A DNA stretch of 32,943 nucleotides, taken from contig DCTX01000051.1 in NCBI GenBank assembly GCA_002329325.1, forward strand, positions 1-32,943, read 5' to 3'. The DNA comes from Anaerolineales bacterium UBA1429 (lineage in GTDB: Bacteria > Chloroflexota > Anaerolineae > UBA1429). Shown here one piece after another: positions 6,337-12,307 of this stretch. Within the stretch, counting starts at the first letter, position 1. Every line of letters begins with the position of its first letter. The notes beneath the pieces are model-generated. The model ran no database searches and was not told the origin of the DNA. It saw only the letters and a program-made list of their open reading frames with translations. A program made the position numbers and the translations under genes.

Positions 6337-8208
6337 TCATCGCTCATCGCCCCAAAACATGCCCAGCACTTGCCAGGGGTTATCATCGTCAAGGGCCGGG
6401 AGTTCATCGGGGCTCTGCACACAATCACAATCATCACAATAGTCACAATCATCAGCGGTATTATTGTGATTATTGTGATTGTTGTTATCCACCATAGGGG
6501 CAACAATCTCGTAAGGTTGCTCTCGCCCTCGCTTGGCGGCTTTGCGTACAGCCCCTTTCGCCACAAGTTCGGCCAGCTCGTGATGCACATTGCCCCGGTC
6601 GCGGCCCAGGGCCTCGGCAAGCTCGGCGGTTGTGCCCTCGCCCCACTCTTCCAGGGTCGCCAGGATAGCATCTTGCACGGTGCCCCGGCGCACGCCCTGG
6701 GCGGTTTCATCCACCTGCCATGTGCGCGTGAGGGGGTCAAAGGCCAGCCCCAAGCTCGCCTCTTCCACATCGCGCCCCGTGACGGCCAGGGTCGCGCCCT
6801 TGTCGCCGCGTTGCCGATAGAGGCCCAGGATGGTATCACACACGGCGGCCTTGCCCGTTGAGCCCATCACATCATCCACCACGTCGGCGGCCAGGCCGTT
6901 GCCCTTGCGGTGATGGTCAATGAGCAAGACGCAGCAGTTTGCGGCCAAGGCCAGCTCTTGCAACGCCCCCAGCATGGCCGTTACCTCGGTCAAGTTATCC
7001 CAATCCAGACGGCCCTTGATGGCCCGCGCCAGAGTGTCTATCACCACCAGCCGCAGGCCGTTGCTGCGGATGGCGTCGGCCAGGGCATCAAGCCCCTCGG
7101 GAGTGTTGAGGGCGGGCCAGTGGAAGGCCACATGCAGCCCCTCCAGGGCCTCGGCCCCCATGTCTCGCAGGCGGCCCTGCAAGCGGCGGGGCGAGTCCTC
7201 CAGGGCAATGTAGAGCGCCTGCCCTCGGGTCACGGGCCTATCCAGGAAGCGACCCCCGGCCCCCACCGCCAGGGCGAGCTGCAACCCCAGGAACGATTTA
7301 CCCAGCTTGGGCCGTCCGGCCAGCAGGCTCAGGCCCGCCGGTAGCAGACCGTCCACCACCCAAACGGGCTCGGGGAAGTCGGCGGCCAGCAGCTCGGCCA
7401 GGCCCCAGACCTTGACGGGAGCACGGGCGGGCTGCTCTACGCTGGGTACAGCGTCCGGCTCCCACGGTGGCGCATCGGCAGCCAGGGCCTCTAGCTCGGC
7501 GACGGTGTGCCCGGCATCCAGCCAGACCGACGCATCGCCCTTGTCGCCCAGGCCGGGCAGCGCCAGCACCTTGACGCTGGCGGCCACGCCCTGGAGAGAG
7601 CTTGCCACGTCTTGCGCATGGGCCTGGCCCGGTTCGTCTCGGTCTGGGATGATGCGCACGATGCGCCCCCGCAGGCTCTCGGCATACTCGGGCCGCCACT
7701 TGCCCGCCCCGCCAGGGCTGCACGTCGCCAGCAGTCCCAGGGCGGCCAGGCGGTCGGCGTCCTTTTCACCCTCTACCACGTAGACGGGCTTGTCCGCCTG
7801 GGCCAGCAGCTCGGGCAGGCGGTAGAGCACGCGGCGCGTATCGCCCAGCTTCCATATCCAGCCACCGCGCCCATCGGGGCGACGCTGGCGGAACGCCTTG
7901 GGTTCCAGGCGCACCACCTGGTAAAGCATCTCGCCGTCGGCGTCCTTGTAGTCATACTCGGCCAAGATGCGGGGTTTGTCGTGTCCGTTGCCGTCGTGCA
8001 GGTCGCCGGGGGTGAGGCCCAGGGCCGACAGCACCGCGTCAAAGCTGCATCCGGCGTGACAGTGGAGCAGCAGCTTGCCCTCACGCTCGGCCACGCTCAA
8101 GCTGGGGTTCCTATCCGCATGGGCCGGGCAAAGGGCCTGCCAAGTTCCCTCGCCGGTGGCCTGCACGCCCTGCAGCCGTTCCAACACGGTTTGCGCGCCC
8201 ATCACCAT
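6337..8208 (-). CDS. CHC2 zinc-finger/TOPRIM primase fused to RecA-like helicase
   Basis: A 623-residue replication protein. A CHC2-type zinc finger comes first (C27, H30, C50, C54), then a TOPRIM fold with VVEGEKDADRL (E147, D150) and IPDRDEPG (188-194). Next is a RecA/RepA-like ATPase (AAA_25 type): Walker A GRPKLGKS (298-305), Walker B LRLVVIDT with D391, and a DHHRKGNG segment. A winged-helix-like part (RGTVQDAILATLEEWGEGTTAELAEAL) follows, then a low-complexity tail of Asn/His and then Asp/Cys repeats. It probably primes and unwinds the element's own origin. The start may be 8208 or 8202; both overlap the preceding stop, so translation is coupled. The tail DNA carries AT-rich inverted repeats. 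Related to phage and satellite primase-helicases. Confidence 0.9.
   Translation of the reverse strand: MVMGAQTVLERLQGVQATGEGTWQALCPAHADRNPSLSVAEREGKLLLHCHAGCSFDAVLSALGLTPGDLHDGNGHDKPRILAEYDYKDADGEMLYQVVRLEPKAFRQRRPDGRGGWIWKLGDTRRVLYRLPELLAQADKPVYVVEGEKDADRLAALGLLATCSPGGAGKWRPEYAESLRGRIVRIIPDRDEPGQAHAQDVASSLQGVAASVKVLALPGLGDKGDASVWLDAGHTVAELEALAADAPPWEPDAVPSVEQPARAPVKVWGLAELLAADFPEPVWVVDGLLPAGLSLLAGRPKLGKSFLGLQLALAVGAGGRFLDRPVTRGQALYIALEDSPRRLQGRLRDMGAEALEGLHVAFHWPALNTPEGLDALADAIRSNGLRLVVIDTLARAIKGRLDWDNLTEVTAMLGALQELALAANCCVLLIDHHRKGNGLAADVVDDVMGSTGKAAVCDTILGLYRQRGDKGATLAVTGRDVEEASLGLAFDPLTRTWQVDETAQGVRRGTVQDAILATLEEWGEGTTAELAEALGRDRGNVHHELAELVAKGAVRKAAKRGREQPYEIVAPMVDNNNHNNHNNTADDCDYCDDCDCVQSPDELPALDDDNPWQVLGMFWGDER
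6425..6493. repeat. AT-rich 9-bp-spaced inverted iterons, putative replication origin
   Basis: TCACAAT occurs at 6425, 6434 and 6443, and its complement ATTGTGA at 6463 and 6472; within each group the period is 9. TTATCCACC (6485-6493), one base from the DnaA-box consensus TTATCCACA, lies beside them. The stretch is strikingly AT-rich in GC-rich DNA and sits within the 3' end of the primase gene. Origins of staphylococcal islands also have iterons around an AT-rich region next to the primase gene. Function inferred. Confidence 0.5.
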
Positions 8209-8672
8209 AGCGCCCCCTGCACCGGGCCCGCCGGTTCTGGCTCGGGCGTGCGCTCTCGCAGACCCTCGGCCACGGCATCAGCCTCGCCGGGAGAGGGCCG
8301 CCACCACTCCAGCGGCAGCGCTACCTGCTCGCCCGCGTTGCGCTCAAAGACAAAGCCCTTGGCTCGCAGTGTCTCGGGCCGGGCCCAGTAGTGGCGCATC
8401 TGCTCCAGGTCGTGAATCAGCACGTAGCGCACCCCCAGGGCCTCGATAAGGGCCAGGTCGCCAGCATCCACCGCCCAGGCTTTTGGGGCCCGCAGCATGT
8501 GCTTTGAGGCGCTGGCGGTCTTGCGCCAGGTGGCGCCCTCGATGCGCCCGTAACGCGGCTCTTGACGCCGGTCGGGCCTCATGCCATAATGTGAACAGAG
8601 CTGGTTGCTGCCCGCGCCGCTCAGCCCGCCGCCGCCAAGTTCCCGCTTGGCGGCCTGTGCTTTATCACGCAT
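8202..8672 (-). CDS. Unknown mobile-element protein upstream of primase
   Basis: A 156-residue soluble protein with a strong AGGAGGGG ribosome site located inside the preceding small gene, which it overlaps by 8 bases. Its stop overlaps the primase start. The first 60 residues are basic and polar (with CSHYGMRPDRRQEPRYGRIEGATWRK). The remainder alternates strands and helices (KAWAVDAGDLALIEALGVRYVLIHDLEQMRHYW.., FVFERNAGEQVALPLEWW), like a small alpha/beta domain. I do not recognise the family. Tight coupling between the RHH-like gene and primase suggests a part in replication or its control. Confidence 0.75.
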   Translation of the reverse strand: MRDKAQAAKRELGGGGLSGAGSNQLCSHYGMRPDRRQEPRYGRIEGATWRKTASASKHMLRAPKAWAVDAGDLALIEALGVRYVLIHDLEQMRHYWARPETLRAKGFVFERNAGEQVALPLEWWRPSPGEADAVAEGLRERTPEPEPAGPVQGALW

Positions 8673-8844
8673 CTTCTTGCCCCTCCTGGGGCTGCTCGGG
8701 GCCCCTTGCTTGTTGACACTCGCGCCTCACTGCCTCGCGGATGATGCTGGCCAAGGTCTGCTCTTCAGACTCGCCCCGCCGTTGGGCAAGGTCGGCCAGC
8801 GCCAAGCGCTCAAGCATTGGCACATGCACCTTCTGTAGCGTCAT
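8665..8844 (-). CDS. Small ribbon-helix-helix-like protein
   Basis: A 59-residue protein beginning MTLQKVHVPMLERLALADL, with a good GGAGG ribosome site. A short N-terminal strand (LQKVHVP) is followed by two helices, the second being EQTLASIIREAVRREC. This is the pattern of CopG/Arc-type ribbon-helix-helix repressors, though short and not certain. It heads the replication operon: its end overlaps the 156-residue gene, which overlaps the primase. A terminator-like hairpin lies directly before its ribosome site, so it may be an autoregulator or copy-control factor. Confidence 0.65.
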   Translation of the reverse strand: MTLQKVHVPMLERLALADLAQRRGESEEQTLASIIREAVRRECQQARGPEQPQEGQEDA

Positions 8845-8856
8845 GTTGCTGCCTCC

Positions 8857-8896
8857 AAAAAGAACACTGGCCTTGACTCATCGTCAAGACCAGTGT
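8857..8896 (-). terminator. Intrinsic terminator/attenuator before the replication genes
   Basis: On the minus strand, ACACTGGTCTTGA pairs with TCAAGGCCAGTGT (12 of 13 as Watson-Crick pairs plus one G-T) around a 7-base loop, followed directly by TTCTTTTT. The next bases are the GGAGG ribosome site of the RHH-like gene. It may end the upstream transcript (stop at 8925) or, since no room remains for a promoter after it, act as an attenuator for the replication operon. Confidence 0.65.
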
Positions 8897-8924
8897 ATCA
8901 GCCGCAATGGGGAAGAAGTGTTTA

Positions 8925-9602
8925 TTACCCCTTTTCTGCCATTTCCTGCCGCGCCAGTTCGTCACGCCGTTTGGCCCAGCTCCTCAGCGTCCTGGGCGCC
9001 TCCCCCACCATGCCCGCCGCCACCTCGGGGCTCTCCCCTTTGGCTATGCGAGCCTCCCACTTGCCAACCTTCTCCAGTTTGGCTGGCCAGTCGGCAGCAT
9101 CCTCAAGTCGGGGGCGGCCCCGGCTTGGGGCGCGCTCGCTTTCTGCGGGCTCGGGAGCAGGGGCCTGGGCCTCAGGCTCGCCCTCGGCTACTAGTTGCGT
9201 CGCGGCCTCGGGCCAGCGCTCGGCGATGGCCCGTAGCAGTTCCTCAAACAGGGGCAGCGCGGGGGCGAATCTGCAGGACGCTTGTACCTCGCAACGCTCT
9301 CGGCTCAGGGGAACAGTGCGCATCTCGATGATGGAGAATGGCATGCTCATGCTCTCAATGCGTTTGCCCCCATCCTCGAACGGCGTTGCCACGAACCCCT
9401 CAAGCTCAAAGCTGTCCAGTCGATTGCCACCCAACGCCGCCCAGCTATGGTAGCACCCACCAACCAGGTGCACTTCGGCAGCTTCCGTAGGCCAATGGCC
9501 CCTCTCTGTTCCCGGCCAGCGCTGGGCATAGCGCCAACACCAGTCCAGGAAGAGGCTGCTGGTGGTGTTGAGGCAGAATGTTCTCTTGCTTGCTCCCGAC
9601 AT
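8925..9602 (-). CDS. Putative DNA-binding protein with C-terminal helix-turn-helix
   Basis: A 225-residue protein starting at 9602 (MSGASKRTFCLNTTSS) after GGAGGG; an upstream in-frame stretch looks non-coding. The N-terminal domain (about 1-140) is unfamiliar and includes RIESMSMPFSIIEM and an ending PLFEELLRAIAERWPEA. An acidic Pro/Ala linker follows, then a basic GRPRLEDA and a C-terminal region WEARIAKGESPEVAAGMVGEAPRTLRSWAKR that reads as a helix-turn-helix. Probably a regulator of the element, with the N-terminal part as sensing or oligomer domain. It is followed by a terminator-like hairpin. Specific family not recognised. Confidence 0.65.
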   Translation of the reverse strand: MSGASKRTFCLNTTSSLFLDWCWRYAQRWPGTERGHWPTEAAEVHLVGGCYHSWAALGGNRLDSFELEGFVATPFEDGGKRIESMSMPFSIIEMRTVPLSRERCEVQASCRFAPALPLFEELLRAIAERWPEAATQLVAEGEPEAQAPAPEPAESERAPSRGRPRLEDAADWPAKLEKVGKWEARIAKGESPEVAAGMVGEAPRTLRSWAKRRDELARQEMAEKG

Positions 9603-9725
9603 GGCTTCCCTCCTACCAGGTCTTTGCGCCAGATGCGCCGGGCCTCGCCGCTGGGTAGGCAGCGGTTCGCTTGCGGCCCCCCGTCGAGGGCACCCGGCTC
9701 GCATCTCAAGTCTACGTCCGCTCAC

Positions 9726-10082
9726 CTACCTTGGCAAGCGGTTTTCGCTTATCGCCTCGGCCAGTTCCTCGGGGTCAAGCTCCTGGGCGTCGCCGTACCA
9801 GGCGAGGCGCACGGCCACCTGCTGAGTGTGCTCAAGTTCGGCCCACTCCCGGTAGCGGCCCCGGTTCCAGCACCAGAGAAACCAGGCGTGACGCAGCGCC
9901 TTGCGGAAAGGCTCCCTCATCTCTTGGGTGCGGACCTCCAGCTCATAGCGCAAGAAGCGCAGCCCCCGGATGAGGTAGCGAACCCGCCACGCGATAGGGC
10001 CCCACAGCAGCAGCGAGGCCGTATTTACATCCAGCAAGAACCGCCTCCAGAAGTTGCGCATCGGCCTCCATAGGTTGCGCAT
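9726..10082 (-). CDS. Unknown small basic protein of mobile element
   Basis: A 118-residue protein; the ATG at 10082 has AAGGAG seven bases upstream, and another ATG is one codon earlier. Residues 15-40 (FLLDVNTASLLLWGPIAWRVRYLIRGLRFL) are hydrophobic and flanked by Arg, so it could touch the membrane, although the segment contains charged residues. The rest is Trp- and Arg-rich helix (RKALRHAWFLWCWNRGRYREWAELEHTQQ) with an acidic end (DPEELAEAI). No family recognised. Confidence 0.6.
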   Translation of the reverse strand: MRNLWRPMRNFWRRFLLDVNTASLLLWGPIAWRVRYLIRGLRFLRYELEVRTQEMREPFRKALRHAWFLWCWNRGRYREWAELEHTQQVAVRLAWYGDAQELDPEELAEAISENRLPR

Positions 10083-10145
10083 CATCGAACTCCTTTCCTC
10101 TCTCAAGTGTAACTCAAAAAGCCGTGTTGGGGTCGGCGCCAGGGG

Positions 10146-10562
10146 CTAGGTCACCCGCTCGATGGCCCGCTCTCTCTCGGCGCAAGCGGCGCATTGGCTC
10201 GGCCCCGCCCAGCCCTGGGGCGTTCCCACCGGCGGGGCGGGCTGCCCAGCTTCCCACACGCCAGCGGTGTGGGCCTCGGCTGCGTCCTCGCACCAGTGCG
10301 AACGCCCCGCCGCGTCTATCCAACCCCAGCAGTAGTGTGCATAGCGCACCCGATGCGACCTGAGGGCCGTCACCCTGAAGTGGTCGTTCCAGGCCCCCAC
10401 GCCACAGGCCCGCAGCATCTCCTGGCGGGCCAGCCGCAGGGCGTTGTACGCTGCCCGTCGGCTCGTGTGGCGGCTAAGTTCCCGCCAAGCCGTGTCGGGG
10501 ATGCGCTCTGCCGGGGCAAAGGCCCGCCCCGTGTGCTCCAAAGCGTACAGGTAGCGGCTCAT
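10146..10562 (-). CDS. Unknown small protein of mobile element
   Basis: A 138-residue protein whose start (MSRYLYALEHTG) overlaps the previous stop by four bases (ATGA at 10559-10562), so it is coupled to the 108-residue gene. It contains a helical block SRRAAYNALRLARQEMLRACGVG, then an aromatic segment VRYAHYCWGWIDAAGRSHWCED, and a C-terminal CAACAERERAIE. The four Cys could form a metal site, but the spacing is irregular. No family recognised. Confidence 0.65.
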   Translation of the reverse strand: MSRYLYALEHTGRAFAPAERIPDTAWRELSRHTSRRAAYNALRLARQEMLRACGVGAWNDHFRVTALRSHRVRYAHYCWGWIDAAGRSHWCEDAAEAHTAGVWEAGQPAPPVGTPQGWAGPSQCAACAERERAIERVT

Positions 10563-10885
10563 GCGGCGTCCTCCTCTGGGCCGCTGATGGCCCCGTCGCC
10601 GTTGTGCTCGGCATAGAGAAGCGCCAGCAAGCGGTCGGCGCCGCGCAAGGCCCAATGCAGGTCGGGGGCGTTGGCCGCGTGCTCCAACAGCAGCCCCAAG
10701 GCGGCGATGATGGCCCCCGTTCGGTCGCCCAGCTCGTGGGGGTAGCGCTGCCAGGCGGGGCGCGCATCCTCTTGGTCGGGCCCGGTGAGGGCCTCCATCA
10801 CGGCAATCAGGGTTTCGCGCTGGCTGGGGTTGAGCTTGATTGCCTCGGCTATGATTTGCCGGTCTGTGTCTGTGAGCTTACGCAT
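10559..10885 (-). CDS. Unknown small protein downstream of integrase
   Basis: A 108-residue, mostly helical, acidic protein starting at 10885 after AAGGAG (MRKLTDTDRQIIAEAIKL). It lies 68 bases beyond the integrase stop and overlaps the next gene. The opening region could be a short helix-turn-helix or simply helical bundle (RETLIAVMEALTG). The place after int is where an excisionase often sits, but the protein is acidic and not obviously Xis-like, so no function is assigned. Confidence 0.6.
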   Translation of the reverse strand: MRKLTDTDRQIIAEAIKLNPSQRETLIAVMEALTGPDQEDARPAWQRYPHELGDRTGAIIAALGLLLEHAANAPDLHWALRGADRLLALLYAEHNGDGAISGPEEDAA

Positions 10886-10953
10886 GTCGGTCTCCTTTTC
10901 GTGTGTCTTGTGTGGCAAACGTCCAAGTCGGCAGGTCGGTGTCGTGGTCAATC

Positions 10954-12063
10954 TCACCCCCTTTCACCTATCGCCCTGGCGATGGCCGCCGTCGCCGCCG
11001 AGTCGTCTTTACCGATGGCGTGGGCATAGACGGCCAGGGTGATGGCGCTATTGGCATGGCCCAGGCGCTGCGACACTGCCGGGATAGGCAGCCCTTGGGC
11101 CAGCAGTAGGCTGGCGTGCAGGTGGCGCAGGCCGTGGGGGGTGAGCGGTGGCAGGCCCAGGTGCTTGCACGCTCGGCGCATGGCGTGAGCCACGGTGGAA
11201 CGGTGCAAGGGGCCGCCCTTGGCATTGGCGAATACCAGACGCATGGCTGCGTCCGCGCCGCCGCCCGACGCCAGCCGGTGCATGGCCTGCCCCCGTAGGG
11301 CCTCTATCCCCTCTCTCGGCAGGGTAACGGTTCGCACGCTTGCCCGTGTCTTGGGCTCGGTGGTGACATACTCGCCCCCGATGCGCTGCACGCTCTTGGT
11401 GATGGCGATGCGCCCTGTGCCCAAGTCCACATCGGCCCACTCCAGGGCCAGGGCCTCGCCCAGGCGACAGCCCGAGTAGGCCAGCGTCGCCCAGAGAGGA
11501 TGCAGCCAATGGTCACGGGTGCCGTCTAGGAAGGCCCGCAGTTGCTCGGGCGTCCAGGCGGCTTTGCGCTCGTAACGGTGCCGGGGGGTGTCTACTCGCT
11601 CGCAAGGGTTGGCCGCCAGCCAACCCCAGCGCACCGCCAGGGCCAGGGCTTGCGAGAGCACACGATGGCACTTGAGAGCGGTGCGGCTCTTGCCAGCCCG
11701 CTGCCACTTGGCATAGAGGCGCGCCACCCTATCGGGGGTCACTCGGGCCAGCAACGTCTTGCCCAAAGAGGGCCGCAGGTAGCGGTCGCAAGTGTCGGCA
11801 TAGTCGGCCAGGGTGCGCGGCTTGACGGTGGGGGCCTTGGTGTCAAGCCAGGCATCCAGCAGGTCGGCGACGGTGCGCCTGCCGGGGCTGGGGATGGCGC
11901 CGGTAGTGACCGCCTGGCGCTGCAGTTCGGCCAGCTTGCCAATGGCCTCGCTGCGGGTCTTGCCGTAAACGGTCTTGCGCCTGCCGTCTATCTGGAGAGA
12001 TGCTTGCCAGCGTCCATCTTGGCGCTGAAAGATGGTGCCCTCGCCAACGCTGCGCCTAACCAT
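10954..12063 (-). CDS. Tyrosine recombinase/integrase
   Basis: A 369-residue site-specific recombinase, probably driving integration and excision at tRNA-Leu. An N-terminal arm-binding-like segment (GEGTIFQRQDGRWQASLQIDG) is followed by a SAM-like core-binding domain (TVADLLDAWLDTKAPTVKPRTLADY..) and the catalytic domain: Arg in YSGCRLGEALAL, a Lys-bearing beta hairpin, HGLRH, RLGHANSAIT and the Tyr nucleophile in LAVYAHA. All expected residues are present, so it looks active. It starts at 12063 after GGAGG; two 11-bp arm-like repeats lie 11-32 bases before the start, so binding there could also repress int. It stands next to the right attachment repeat. Confidence 0.95.
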   Translation of the reverse strand: MVRRSVGEGTIFQRQDGRWQASLQIDGRRKTVYGKTRSEAIGKLAELQRQAVTTGAIPSPGRRTVADLLDAWLDTKAPTVKPRTLADYADTCDRYLRPSLGKTLLARVTPDRVARLYAKWQRAGKSRTALKCHRVLSQALALAVRWGWLAANPCERVDTPRHRYERKAAWTPEQLRAFLDGTRDHWLHPLWATLAYSGCRLGEALALEWADVDLGTGRIAITKSVQRIGGEYVTTEPKTRASVRTVTLPREGIEALRGQAMHRLASGGGADAAMRLVFANAKGGPLHRSTVAHAMRRACKHLGLPPLTPHGLRHLHASLLLAQGLPIPAVSQRLGHANSAITLAVYAHAIGKDDSAATAAIARAIGERG

Positions 12064-12073
12064 AACTGCCTCC

Positions 12074-12095
12074 GATGCTGTACTGGTGCTGTACG
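12074..12095 (+). repeat. Two 11-bp repeats beside int, putative integrase arm sites
   Basis: GATGCTGTACT and GGTGCTGTACG in tandem, the same units as at 4363-4406. They lie between the integrase start and the right attachment repeat, 58 bases from it. They would occupy the int promoter or leader. Confidence 0.7.
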
Positions 12096-12115
12096 CTTCG
12101 GAAGCATCCGTTCAG

Positions 12116-12131
12116 CTACTACCGGTAGTAG
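12116..12131. repeat. 16-bp perfect palindrome near the right attachment repeat
   Basis: CTACTACCGGTAGTAG reads the same on both strands and lies between the int-side 11-bp repeats and the right tRNA copy. It could bind a dimer such as an excisionase, host factor or int repressor. Function unknown. Confidence 0.6.
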
Positions 12132-12153
12132 TGCTCGGCGCTTGGGCCTACTA

Positions 12154-12252
12154 CCTGCTGTGGGGCGGTGGCGGAATGGCAGACGCTGCGGACTTAAAAT
12201 CCGCTGGCCCCAAGGCCGTGAGGGTTCGACCCCCTCCCGCCCCACCAGATAC
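12154..12252 (+). repeat. Right attachment-site repeat (attR), 99 bp
   Basis: The second copy of the block at 4190-4288, with no difference. Having the whole tRNA in both repeats is unusual, since most tRNA-borne att repeats cover only the 3' part. Confidence 0.9.
12162..12247 (+). tRNA. tRNA-Leu (UAA), second copy at the right end of the element
   Basis: Identical to the copy at 4198-4283, including the encoded CCA, so the RNA would be functional if made. Upstream there is no -35/-10 pair like that of the left copy; instead there is the palindrome and integrase-side sequence. It may be silent or read from an unseen promoter. Confidence 0.85.
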
Positions 12253-12307
12253 TCACTCGATCAGCCGGGCTCGTCGCCCTGCCCCTCGTGACGCGCTTGC
12301 CCAGGCT

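Larger units (their letters stand above)
4190..12252. mobile_element. Integrated element of about 8 kb in tRNA-Leu(UAA), possible phage satellite
   Basis: The boundaries are two identical 99-bp direct repeats (4190-4288 and 12154-12252), each a whole tRNA-Leu gene plus 8 bases before and 5 after. Between them, twelve minus-strand genes run from the integrase beside the right repeat to a coiled-coil protein near the left one. Replication functions (primase-helicase) and DNA-binding proteins are present. No capsid, portal, large terminase, relaxase or FtsK/VirB-type gene is visible. Several neighbouring genes overlap, giving compact operons. The repeat-to-repeat distance is 7,964 bases. That it is an integrated element is strongly supported; its lifestyle (satellite, integrative plasmid, defective prophage) is inference. 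Confidence 0.9.

Noticed and set aside
8863..8891. Promoter TTGACG-N17-TTCTTT on the minus strand before the RHH-like gene
   Set aside because: The -10 matches only two of six bases and overlaps the terminator T run.
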